9,076 nucleotides of DNA, taken from assembly GCA_030639955.1 (NCBI GenBank), contig DAOWKH010000126.1:1-9076 (forward strand), read 5' to 3'. Position 1 is the first letter of the stretch. The number at the start of each line of letters is the position of its first letter. The DNA is from Candidatus Omnitrophota bacterium. Its GTDB lineage: Bacteria > Omnitrophota > 4484-213. Positions 1 through 5,825 of this stretch are shown piece by piece. The translations under genes and the position numbers were made by a program. Under the pieces are notes generated by a model. That model worked only from the letters and a program-made list of their open reading frames with translations, was not told the DNA's origin and did not search any database.

Positions 1-718
1 CCCTGATTTCATAGACCCCTTCTTCTTCGGTGGGAAATATGCGGATATGCTTTTGACGCTCAGGAAAGGCGAGGTATATTGTTGCTAGGGCTAATAAAGG
101 ATTAGCCGCACAGAGCGTCGGGGTTATCCCTAATCTTGTCAGTAGATTTTCTCTCTCAAAATTATAATAGCGCTTGGCACCTGTGAGCTCTCCGGAATCC
201 TCATAAGCAGTATTAGCTGTTAAGCTATAATCACTCCCATTAAGGCGACGGTAAATCTCATCCAAAGGCAGGTTCACTGTTCCACAATAATAACGCTGGC
301 GTCCACCAGATTCGAAAGGGTCTCCCTCTTCTTCTATTCTGCGAATACGCTCTTCATTTCTATGTTGCATGGCGGTTTCATTGTTGCGGGCAGAATTATA
401 GCCAACTACCGGATAATTCTCATCAGGAAGATGGCAGTTAGTGCAAAGTTGGGGCACAGGATAAGAGAAAGTTTGGGCTAAATTATCTAAGATTTTTGCT
501 GTTGCTGAAGAAATGGTAATAGGATTGGAGGAGGACTGCCCGCTTTGATATTCAGGGATTTTATGCATAAGCCGGTGAATTTCGGGAACATCAGGATCAG
601 GGTTAGCAACCGCTTCGATTAATTGTTTCTGGCTATAATCACCTGCCCAGAGATAATTATAGGAAGAAAGGATTAAATAAGAGATTAAAACTGGAATTAA
701 AAACCTGATTTTCTTCAT
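1..718 (-). CDS. Secreted c-type cytochrome-like protein, one CXXCH motif, C-terminus outside window
   Basis: The frame is open from ATG at 718 to the window edge (239 codons, no stop), so the C-terminus is missing. The start is supported by a strong Shine-Dalgarno sequence (GGAGGTGAG) about 7 nt upstream. Residues 1 to about 26 form a signal peptide: Lys at 2-3, a hydrophobic core, then a likely cleavage near LWAG. A CTNCH haem c motif lies at residues 92-96, consistent with export and covalent haem attachment in the periplasm. Only this one CXXCH is visible; further Cys at 145 and 203 are not in haem motifs. The middle (about 118-135) is rich in Glu and Arg. I do not recognise the family beyond 'haem c binding'. 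The gene sits directly downstream of a c-di-GMP-type riboswitch with a terminator, so expression is probably tied to second-messenger level. A redox or extracellular electron transfer role is inference only. Confidence 0.75.
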   Translation of the reverse strand, partial: MKKIRFLIPVLISYLILSSYNYLWAGDYSQKQLIEAVANPDPDVPEIHRLMHKIPEYQSGQSSSNPITISSATAKILDNLAQTFSYPVPQLCTNCHLPDENYPVVGYNSARNNETAMQHRNEERIRRIEEEGDPFESGGRQRYYCGTVNLPLDEIYRRLNGSDYSLTANTAYEDSGELTGAKRYYNFERENLLTRLGITPTLCAANPLLALATIYLAFPERQKHIRIFPTEEEGVYEIR

Positions 719-782
719 TTTTCTCACCTCCGTGTTGATAAATCTTCCATAAGAACTTTTTAAAACTTTTTAGGAAGAGAGT

Positions 783-835
783 AAAAAAAACCGAGTTGCC
801 TATTTAACCTCCTTACTGCTTTATCGGCAACTCGG
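783..835 (-). terminator. Riboswitch-controlled intrinsic terminator
   Basis: A perfect 10-bp stem, CCGAGTTGCC (835 to 826) with GGCAACTCGG (800 to 791), is followed on the minus strand by eight T (790 to 783). The loop is 25 nt. The 5' arm is the conserved 3' segment of the GEMM-I aptamer, so aptamer folding and terminator folding are mutually exclusive. Established logic for this arrangement is that ligand binding holds the arm in the aptamer and lets transcription continue (an ON switch). No anti-terminator other than the aptamer itself is evident. Confidence 0.85.
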
Positions 836-943
836 CTATCCTCAACGCTATTGAGCGTCGCGAATCCGTAGCTTTGCGTTCCCCCTTCATCCACCTTCGC
901 CAAAGGCTACGGCGGACTTCGGAGGATTGCCCTTTCGGATATC
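823..943 (-). promoter_or_regulatory. Cyclic di-GMP-I (GEMM-I) riboswitch aptamer
   Basis: Read 5' to 3' on the minus strand, the conserved GEMM-I blocks appear in order: AGGGCAATCC (about 933 to 924), the joining segment AACGCAAAGC (880 to 871), the P3 receptor region beginning TACGGATT, and the closing block GATAGCCGAGTTGCCGAT (840 to 823). P3 can form from GCTA with TAGC and is capped by a 5-bp hairpin ACGCT-CAAT-AGCGT (858 to 845). Aligned to the Vibrio cholerae Vc2 aptamer, the position that separates c-di-GMP from 3',3'-cGAMP sensors (G20) appears to be G, favouring c-di-GMP; I am less sure of that than of the class. P2 is unusual: its GNRA-capped loop is replaced by a palindromic insertion. 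The switch overlaps a terminator and controls the cytochrome-like gene at 718. Confidence 0.88.
885..916 (-). repeat. Palindromic repeat inserted in riboswitch P2
   Basis: Within P2 (TCCTCC at 926-921 pairing with GGGGGA at 885-880) lies an extra nested hairpin: TCCGCC (916-911) pairs with GGTGGA (895-890), and inside it GCC-TTT-GGC (907-899). The stretch CCGAAGTCCGCC is identical to 4868-4879 in an intercistronic spacer. A 4-nt direct repeat GAAG occurs at 920-917 and again at 888-885. Removing the 32 nt would leave TCCTCC-GAA-GGGGGA, close to a normal short P2. Insertion is therefore the simplest reading. Confidence 0.65.
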
Positions 944-956
944 AGTTTCTACTATA

Positions 957-986
957 AATATACCATAATTAAAGGGGGCTTTTCAA
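957..986 (-). promoter_or_regulatory. Candidate sigma70 promoter for the riboswitch transcript
   Basis: On the minus strand TTGAAA (986-981) is followed after 19 nt by TATATT (962-957), inside an AT-rich tract. This places the start near 950, just ahead of the aptamer. The spacer is longer than ideal and other -10 registers are possible, so the exact elements are uncertain. Confidence 0.4.
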
Positions 987-1002
987 GGGCAGTAAGCTTT
1001 TC

Positions 1003-1206
1003 TTAAACCTTATCCTGATAGACCTGGATGAATCTTTTAATGGAGCGGTCATAGGTTTTTTCTACATCGTCAGGGAATAAACAAGCCGGGAGTTCGCCTA
1101 AACTCCAATGATATCTTATGCATTCACAACAAATACCCTTTTTGGAGCAGGGTTCATAGGTGCAATTGCATTTTGCCCTGTTCTCCTCAATCTTGCATTC
1201 TTTCAT
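1003..1206 (-). CDS. Small Cys-rich protein, DUF6485-like
   Basis: A 67-residue cytoplasmic protein with no signal peptide or membrane segment. Eight Cys (4, 13, 15, 20, 26, 27, 29, 42) and His33 are packed in the first 42 residues, suggesting a metal or Fe-S binding module. The C-terminal part (PDDVEKTYDRSIKRFIQVYQ, from residue 45) is a probable helix. The pattern of CNC, CCEC(I/L)RYH, GELPAC and EKTYDRS matches my memory of the DUF6485 family of small uncharacterised proteins. The start at 1206 has GGGGG just upstream, inside the end of mnmA. The gene overlaps the last 20 bp of mnmA in another frame, so translation is probably coupled. No biochemical function is known to me; the cysK-mnmA context hints at sulfur or redox metabolism, which is inference. 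Confidence 0.75.
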   Translation of the reverse strand: MKECKIEENRAKCNCTYEPCSKKGICCECIRYHWSLGELPACLFPDDVEKTYDRSIKRFIQVYQDKV

Positions 1207-2431
1207 ATTTCCCCCTTTCTATTGTTCCTCCACCGATAACTTCCTCCTTATCATAAAATACTACTGCCTGCCCGGGAGTGATTGCCCACTGCGGCTGCTC
1301 AAACTTAACTTTTACCCTGTTAAATAATTCGCCTATGGCGAATTCCCCCGACGTTATGTCGGAGGATTTAACAGGGTGAACCCTGTCTTTGCCCAATGGG
1401 ATAACAGTTGCCGCTGAGGGTTGATGAAGATACCTTATTTTTGCTTCTACCTTAATAGGCGTTTTTAATTTTTCTATATCTATAAAATTTAGATTATCGG
1501 CGAGCAACTCATCAGCATAGCCCTCTTCTTTTTTCCCGACAACAATTGTATTATTTTCTTTATCAATAGTAATTACATATAGAGGTTCTTTGTTAGCTAC
1601 GCCTATTCTTTTGCGCTGGCCAATGGTATAAAAAATTATCCCTTGATGCTCGCCGATAACTTTACCTTCTTTATTTACGATAGGACCAGGTTCTGTTCCC
1701 TCCGGTAGGCCTTCGGCAGGAATATATTTTCTAAGAAAGTCCCCATAGTTATTATCGGGGATAAAACATATTTCCTGAGATTCCGGCCTATTTGCCACTG
1801 ATAAATCTTTTTCTTTAGCAATCTGTTTCACTCTATCTTTGGTCAGGTCTCCCAGTGGCATCAGAGTATGTTGCAGTTGTTCCTGAGTCATCGTGTATAA
1901 AACATAGGATTGATCTTTTTTAGTATCAATCCCTTTTTTAAGCAAGTATCGAATTTTAGCTTCCTCTCTGCCCCCGCCTGCGCCGAGGCTTCGGCGGGCA
2001 GACTTTTCCCTGCCTGTGCCCGATAGGGTATGCCCTTTGCCCTTTGCTTTCTGTATCCTCGCATAATGACCTGTGGCGATATAATCTGCGCCCAACTCCT
2101 TTGCTTTTTTAACTAAGCTGTCAAACTTTATGTATTTATTGCATCTAATACAAGGGTTGGGCGTTCTTCCCTGTTTATATTCTTCACAGAAGTTGGCAAT
2201 TACTTTTTCTTTAAAAATATCCCTGAGATCTAATACATAGTGAGGTATTCCTAATTTATTAGCTATCTTCTTTGCATAATCACCCCAATCCCTGGAACGT
2301 TCCCAGATTTGCATCGTGATACCAATAACTTTAAAACCCCTGTCTTTAAGCAAAACAGCGGTAACTGATGAATCTACTCCGCCACTCATTGCTGTTACTA
2401 CTGTTTTTGAACTCATCTCATTAGACCCCAT
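1187..2431 (-). CDS. mnmA: tRNA-specific 2-thiouridylase MnmA with two in-frame palindromic insertions
   Basis: MnmA makes the 2-thiouridine at wobble position U34 of Lys, Glu and Gln tRNAs, using ATP and a persulfide sulfur donor, in the cytoplasm. Visible hallmarks are the PP-loop SGGVDSS (16-22), the first catalytic Cys in GRTPNPCIRCN (Cys94), tRNA-contacting GHYARI (121-126), KDQSYVLY (172-179), the second catalytic Cys in SQEICFI (Cys222) and YTIGQRKRIG (268-277). The protein has 414 residues against about 360 usual. Two inserts, residues 130-158 and 352-373, account for the excess and sit outside the catalytic motifs, so activity is probably kept. The segment after MQIW (41-43) is shorter than in many homologues. 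ATG at 2431 has no clear Shine-Dalgarno; ATG at 2416 (MSSKTVV) has GGGG about 10 nt upstream and is an equally likely start. It follows cysK by 56 bp and is probably co-transcribed with it. Confidence 0.93.
   Translation of the reverse strand: MGSNEMSSKTVVTAMSGGVDSSVTAVLLKDRGFKVIGITMQIWERSRDWGDYAKKIANKLGIPHYVLDLRDIFKEKVIANFCEEYKQGRTPNPCIRCNKYIKFDSLVKKAKELGADYIATGHYARIQKAKGKGHTLSGTGREKSARRSLGAGGGREEAKIRYLLKKGIDTKKDQSYVLYTMTQEQLQHTLMPLGDLTKDRVKQIAKEKDLSVANRPESQEICFIPDNNYGDFLRKYIPAEGLPEGTEPGPIVNKEGKVIGEHQGIIFYTIGQRKRIGVANKEPLYVITIDKENNTIVVGKKEEGYADELLADNLNFIDIEKLKTPIKVEAKIRYLHQPSAATVIPLGKDRVHPVKSSDITSGEFAIGELFNRVKVKFEQPQWAITPGQAVVFYDKEEVIGGGTIERGKYERMQD
1314..1386 (-). repeat. 59-bp three-way-junction palindrome inserted in mnmA, with 7-bp flanking repeat
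   Basis: An outer 12-bp perfect inverted repeat (1314-1325, ACCCTGTTAAAT, with 1366-1377) encloses two abutting hairpins: AATTCGCC-TAT-GGCGAATT (1326-1344), and 1345-1365 with stem CCGAC/GTCGG extended past one mismatch. No base is left over between the three stems. The direct repeat ACCCTGT occurs at 1314-1320 and 1380-1386. Deleting one copy plus the 59 bp between removes 66 bp (22 codons) and restores ...GKDRVKVKF..., a normal MnmA reading. Confidence 0.8.
1958..2044 (-). repeat. Second palindromic insertion in mnmA
   Basis: Nucleotides 1967-2002 form a hairpin: TCTGCCC plus GCC (with a CC bulge) pairs with GGCGGGCAGA. The inner part, read on the minus strand, is GAAGCC-TC-GGCGCA, the same layout as GTAGCC-TTT-GGCGAA in the riboswitch insert. 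The 87-bp block encodes residues 130-158, rich in Gly, Arg and Lys, between ARIQKA and KIRYLLKKG, where most MnmA proteins have only a short loop. The boundaries are approximate; short GAAGC-like repeats flank it. Confidence 0.6.
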
Positions 2432-2469
2432 TTTTATACAATCAATGTCTTTATTTTTCTGTGCTTTTT

Positions 2470-2494
2470 CCGTTAACCATAACAGGTCTAACGG
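2470..2494 (-). repeat. Intercistronic hairpin at the cysK stop
   Basis: On the minus strand CCGTTA (2494-2489, including the cysK stop TAG) pairs with TAACGG (2475-2470). An inner ACC/GGT helix beyond a single bulge leaves a 6-nt loop. It is followed by AAAAAGC rather than a T-run, so it is not a terminator. It may protect or separate the cysK and mnmA message segments. Confidence 0.4.
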
Positions 2495-3417
2495 GATAAA
2501 TATTTAAATGTAGAAAGATACCTTTCTCCGGTATCCGGCAAGATTACAACAATAAGCTTACCTTTGTTTTCTTCTCTTTTGCCTACCTCTATTGCTGCCC
2601 AAACTGCTGCGCCAGAGGAAATACCTGCTAATATACCTTCCTCTTTAGCTAAACGTCTGGCTGTTTTACCTGCATCATCATTGCTGACTTGGATAACTTC
2701 ATCAATTAGATCAGTCCTTAAAACATCGGGCACAAACCCTGCGCCAATGCCTTGAATCTTATGCGAGCCAGACTTCCCTCCTGATAAAACAGGAGAATCT
2801 TTAGGTTCAACAGCAATTGCTTTAAATTCGGACTTTCTTTTTTTGATTACTTCGGCTACTCCGCTAATTGTTCCACCAGTACCCACGCCGGCAACTAAAA
2901 TATCTACCTTTCCGTCTGTATCACGCCAGATTTCTTCAGCTGTAGTTTTGCGGTGAATCTCTGGATTGGCCGGATTTTTGAATTGTTGGAGGATGAGGGA
3001 ATTAGGAGTGCTCTTTAAAAGTTCTTCTGCCTTTTTCACTGCTCCGGTCATTCCTTCTTGGCCGGGCGTCAGGATAACTTCTGCTCCAAATAAAGATAGT
3101 AACTGCCTGCGTTCAACAGACATCGTGTCGGGCATAGTTAAAATTAGGTGATAACCTTTTGCGGCACAGACAAAAGCAAGAGCAATCCCGGTGTTCCCAC
3201 TGGTTGGCTCAATGATTGTGCTACCTTTTCTGATTAGCCCTTTATTTTCCGCATCCTCAATCATAGAAACCCCAATCCTGTCCTTTACACTGGATAATGG
3301 ATTAAAGGATTCCAGTTTTGTTACAATAGTAGCATCTACACCAGAAGTGATTCTGTTTAACCTAACCAAAGGAGTATTCCCGATTAGTTTTGTCACATCA
3401 TTCGCTATCTTTGCCAT
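2488..3417 (-). CDS. cysK: Cysteine synthase A (O-acetylserine sulfhydrylase)
   Basis: A PLP enzyme joining O-acetylserine and sulfide to give cysteine and acetate in the cytoplasm. At 309 residues it has the normal length. Hallmarks are IGNTPLVRLN (12-21), the PLP-binding lysine in SSVKDRIG (Lys45), the substrate-binding PTSGNTGIAL (71-80), the phosphate-binding GVGTGGTISG (177-186), QGIGAGF (222-228), GISSGAA (265-271) and the C-terminal LPDTGERYLST (293-303). GTGGT and the TSGNTG loop fit the CysK/CysM group; without a long C-terminal domain it is not cystathionine beta-synthase. CysK versus CysM cannot be settled by eye. The start at 3417 has an excellent Shine-Dalgarno (AAGGAGGTG). A promoter at 3569-3597 and a structured leader of about 140 nt precede it. 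mnmA follows, so cysteine supply and tRNA thiolation share a transcript. Confidence 0.95.
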   Translation of the reverse strand: MAKIANDVTKLIGNTPLVRLNRITSGVDATIVTKLESFNPLSSVKDRIGVSMIEDAENKGLIRKGSTIIEPTSGNTGIALAFVCAAKGYHLILTMPDTMSVERRQLLSLFGAEVILTPGQEGMTGAVKKAEELLKSTPNSLILQQFKNPANPEIHRKTTAEEIWRDTDGKVDILVAGVGTGGTISGVAEVIKKRKSEFKAIAVEPKDSPVLSGGKSGSHKIQGIGAGFVPDVLRTDLIDEVIQVSNDDAGKTARRLAKEEGILAGISSGAAVWAAIEVGKREENKGKLIVVILPDTGERYLSTFKYLSR

Positions 3418-3440
3418 TAGTGCACCTCCTTAATGAGCAG

Positions 3441-3550
3441 ACAATTTACGGAACGAAGTGAAGGCAAATTGTTTGGTCGAATTGATCCCGCCGAGTGTGT
3501 CAAAATTCTCTCTGACAATTTTGACACATTTTACGAGGCGGGATCAATTC
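3441..3550 (-). repeat. Compound foldback structure in the cysK leader
   Basis: A perfect 14-bp inverted repeat (3479-3492 GAATTGATCCCGCC with 3537-3550) encloses a second perfect 12-bp one (3496-3507 TGTGTCAAAATT with 3517-3528) with a 9-nt loop. Beside it ACAATTT (3441-3447) pairs with AAATTGT (3466-3472). There is no T-run on the transcript side. It lies downstream of the cysK promoter, so it is part of the untranslated leader. I do not recognise it as a known riboswitch or T-box. Confidence 0.75.
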
Positions 3551-3568
3551 AGGTTATCTTATTTTCAA

Positions 3569-3597
3569 AGTTTAGCAGGAAAAAAATCTTTGGTCAA
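3569..3597 (-). promoter_or_regulatory. Sigma70-type promoter for cysK-mnmA
   Basis: On the minus strand TTGACC (3597-3592), an exact 17-nt spacer, then TAAACT (3574-3569). Transcription would start near 3562, giving a leader of about 145 nt before the cysK ATG. The -35 begins 8 nt after the porin stop codon and there is no terminator between them, so read-through from the upstream operon is also possible. Confidence 0.6.
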
Positions 3598-3604
3598 GGA
3601 TTTT

Positions 3605-4822
3605 TCAGAAACTAATCTGAGTTCTCACTCCCAGAACAACAACCATATCGTCCCTTCCTTCGCTGTCGGACTTTACTCCCTTTGGATTCTGGATAACCTG
3701 CACATCCGGAGTAATACTTAAAGAATCATTGATGTGAATGTTATAGTATGCCTCAAGATGTCCCTCTTTATGGGCAGGATTGCCGGCCTTCTCATAATCA
3801 TCTCCGGGTATCACCTGACCGATAGCAATCCCTAAAACATCCTCATCTCTGCCCCAGCGCTCACCTGCTAATTGCAAACCTGTGCTCCAGGACATATCGC
3901 AGTTATAAACCTCTTCGTCCTGCCAGCCAAAGCGGGTAAATGCGGTTAGATTATCAGTAAACTGCTGGTCAAAGCTCAGACCAAAACCATAACCCCTTTC
4001 TTCGCTCTTGGTTGCATCCAAAAGTTTGGTGTGGTCTTTGTCATTTACCCAGGTATAGAAACGATAATTTCCTTCTCGCCCATAAAAGAATTCGGGCTTG
4101 AAATTAATCTCGCCGATGGCGAATAGAGCATCGCCGAGGTCCTCCCAGTCGGCGTTGGCATCCCAAACCCCTGCTCCGAGCTCTATCCATTCGGATGGAG
4201 AAAAACCAGCTCTTATACCCGCGGTGTTATCATCAGGAAACTCCAGAACCGCACTGTTTTTAAACATATCGCCTAAAAACTGACTGGTCTCATCACCGGC
4301 TACAGCATTGGTATCAAAATAGCAGGTGGGGTCAAGCTTGCCAAAGGTAAACACAAAACTTTCATCGAGAGAATTCTGCTCATACCAGGCTTCCACCAAC
4401 GACAGATTACCACTTCCGCCGGTGGCGTCCTTATTGACCCCGGAAAAGAGGTCTAATTCATCGCTGTCCATTACACCTGCACCCTCGCCTACCTCAAAAT
4501 GGACAAACAAGGTTCCGCCGTTATCAAAGGACTTCTCCAGCTCTAAATCAACTGAATAAGAGCCATCGGTAACATCCTCTCCTTTAGAGGCGGTAGCGTT
4601 AGCATCAATTGTGCCCTGAATAATAAAAGTAGCTCCACCGCCGATGCTAATACCTTCTAACAAAGATTTAGAAGCCTCCTTTTGTTCATCAAGTTTTCTC
4701 TCGAGTTCACTGAGTCTTACTTTTAATCTGTCAATTTCATACCGAACATCCTCAGCAGATGCATTTCTTAAAAATGAAAAGAAAATTGCACCTGCTATTA
4801 GCATCAAAAAATATTTCTTCAT
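3605..4822 (-). CDS. Outer-membrane porin, OprB-like
   Basis: A 405-residue exported protein. The signal peptide is residues 1-23 (cleavage likely after NASA). A short charged coiled coil follows (about 24-55, EIDRLKVRLSELERKLDEQK), then alternating beta strands, ending in VRTQISF with the C-terminal Phe typical of outer-membrane barrels. The stretches LVEAWYEQN (142-150), KLDPTCYFDTNAVAGDETSQ (162-181) and GHLEAYYNIHINDSLSITPD (354-373) resemble OprB-family carbohydrate-selective porins (PF04966). Related cyanobacterial proteins have been described as iron-uptake porins. The start at 4822 has AAGGAGG six bases upstream. It is the last gene of the feoAB block, 125 bp after the DUF4198-like gene, so a role as outer-membrane entry for Fe(II) or another small solute is plausible but inferred. 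Substrate specificity cannot be read from sequence. Confidence 0.82.
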   Translation of the reverse strand: MKKYFLMLIAGAIFFSFLRNASAEDVRYEIDRLKVRLSELERKLDEQKEASKSLLEGISIGGGATFIIQGTIDANATASKGEDVTDGSYSVDLELEKSFDNGGTLFVHFEVGEGAGVMDSDELDLFSGVNKDATGGSGNLSLVEAWYEQNSLDESFVFTFGKLDPTCYFDTNAVAGDETSQFLGDMFKNSAVLEFPDDNTAGIRAGFSPSEWIELGAGVWDANADWEDLGDALFAIGEINFKPEFFYGREGNYRFYTWVNDKDHTKLLDATKSEERGYGFGLSFDQQFTDNLTAFTRFGWQDEEVYNCDMSWSTGLQLAGERWGRDEDVLGIAIGQVIPGDDYEKAGNPAHKEGHLEAYYNIHINDSLSITPDVQVIQNPKGVKSDSEGRDDMVVVLGVRTQISF

Positions 4823-4843
4823 TTTTTCCTCCTTCTTTCATTG

Positions 4844-4920
4844 CCCCCGACGGAAGCGTCGGGGGAGCCGAAGTCCGCCAAAGGTGGACTGAGGATAGAA
4901 AATCTGCAAAGCAGATTTTC
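4844..4920. repeat. Array of three hairpins between the DUF4198-like and porin genes
   Basis: Three back-to-back hairpins: CCCCCGACG-GAAG-CGTCGGGGG (4844-4865), AGTCCGCC-AAA-GGTGGACT (4872-4890) and GAAAATCTGC-AAA-GCAGATTTTC (4898-4920). The block 4866-4897 matches 6223-6254 at 28 of 32 positions. None is followed by a T-run in the direction of transcription. It is a repeat of the family also found in the riboswitch and mnmA, possibly acting as an mRNA processing or stability element. Confidence 0.75.
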
Positions 4921-4947
4921 GCTGTTCCTGAGGCGGATGGGCTTCAT

Positions 4948-5772
4948 TTATTCCATATCCCGCGCCTGAATCCAAATGACCGCATCCAAAGAAAGCTCTT
5001 TACCTTTATATGTTTGCTCACCACCGGCGCCCAAAGCCGCAAAACCCCACCAGCCGGCCTTGGGAATACCAAAGGTAAAAACGCCGTTGGAATCGGCCTT
5101 GATGGTCTGGGTGATAAATGCATCCTGGGGTGCCTCAACCTTTGCCCTTTCGGCAAAGGCATTACCGATAATATCGTGATTCATATACTCTACTTCAATC
5201 TCAATATCCGGCACAGGCACGCCATTACATTTGACCACGCCGCGAAAGACATTCCCGGTCCATAGAGCATAGGGCTTATCCAAGGGAACAATCTCCACCG
5301 GCAGACCCACCTCGGTATCCCAATCAGTGGGTGCTCCGGCTACATTGACTATCATCTTGGTGACATGTTCAATATAGATATCCTCGGAGGCCTCATAATA
5401 GGGCGCAGGGTCAAAGTAGAAAACAAAATCACCCATACCACGAAGTTTATAGTTGGCTTCAAATGCCTTTCCTTTATTAGTTAAACTTCGGAACATAATC
5501 GGCTTGAGTTCCTTAAGCAAATCCTTTTTTCTGCTCTTATGCATAACCCCAAATGCCTTTGGCCGATATATCTTCCCTGTCTCATCCCTGCCAATATCCA
5601 TAGTGTGTCCGGCTTCAAAGGGATGAGTAAAGACCATTTTAAGGTTTATCTGCTTGCCTTTTTCCAGCGCGCTCTCTTCAGTATAAATCGTCTGAAAATG
5701 GGCAAAGGCAGGGGCGCCGAAAGTCAATGCTATCAGTAAAGAAAGCATTAAAAACAATGCGATTTTTTTCAT
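4948..5772 (-). CDS. Exported DUF4198-like (NikK-type) metal-associated protein
   Basis: A 274-residue periplasmic protein. The signal peptide is 1-24 with an AFA-H cleavage site, so the mature protein would begin with His25. Conserved-looking features are FTHPFEAGHTMDIG (48-61, His50 and His56), a central beta-rich part, EVEYMNHDIIGNAF (193-206) and a C-terminal domain with ADSNGVFTFGIPKAGWWGF (226-244), ending in AVIWIQARDM. These fit the DUF4198 family (PF10670), which includes NikK-type accessory proteins of nickel uptake; a divalent-metal periplasmic role is likely, the metal unknown. In this operon, after feoAB and before a porin, iron is the natural candidate. The start at 5772 has AGGAGGT five bases upstream. 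A perfect hairpin lies just above that site. No missing segment or frameshift is seen. Confidence 0.8.
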   Translation of the reverse strand: MKKIALFLMLSLLIALTFGAPAFAHFQTIYTEESALEKGKQINLKMVFTHPFEAGHTMDIGRDETGKIYRPKAFGVMHKSRKKDLLKELKPIMFRSLTNKGKAFEANYKLRGMGDFVFYFDPAPYYEASEDIYIEHVTKMIVNVAGAPTDWDTEVGLPVEIVPLDKPYALWTGNVFRGVVKCNGVPVPDIEIEVEYMNHDIIGNAFAERAKVEAPQDAFITQTIKADSNGVFTFGIPKAGWWGFAALGAGGEQTYKGKELSLDAVIWIQARDME

Positions 5773-5788
5773 CCTTACCTCCTAATTG

Positions 5789-5811
5789 CAATTGCGATAC
5801 ATTCGCAATTG
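5789..5811. repeat. Perfect hairpin upstream of the DUF4198-like gene
   Basis: CAATTGCGA (5789-5797) and TCGCAATTG (5803-5811) form a perfect 9-bp stem with a 5-nt loop. It is placed 5 nt before the Shine-Dalgarno AGGAGGT of the next gene. There is no T-run after it on the minus strand, so it is not a terminator for the operon. It may modulate translation or protect the message. Confidence 0.6.
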
Positions 5812-5825
5812 TATTTTAAAAAAAA

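Noticed and set aside
724..750. Eight-codon ORF ending in the ribosome site of the cytochrome-like gene
   Set aside because: It has no ribosome site of its own and no regulatory codon pattern.
808..815. Perfect Shine-Dalgarno-like TAAGGAGG in the loop of the riboswitch terminator
   Set aside because: No ATG, GTG or TTG follows at a usable distance, so it is most likely chance.
3421..3560. T-box or SAM riboswitch before cysK
   Set aside because: No T-box sequence, no SAM-I core motifs and no terminator tail are visible; the region is dominated by simple perfect palindromes.
4113..4125. TCGCC-GAT-GGCGA in the porin gene, similar to repeat hairpins
   Set aside because: It is short and encodes a plausible beta-strand segment; there is no flanking repeat or length excess.
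5139..5159. Inverted repeat CCTTTGCC/GGCAAAGG inside the DUF4198-like gene
   Set aside because: The encoded residues look like ordinary family sequence with no extra length, so it is not an insertion.
4759..5265. Plus-strand frame of 168 codons
   Set aside because: It is antisense to the porin start, the hairpin spacer and the DUF4198-like gene, which are well supported on the other strand.
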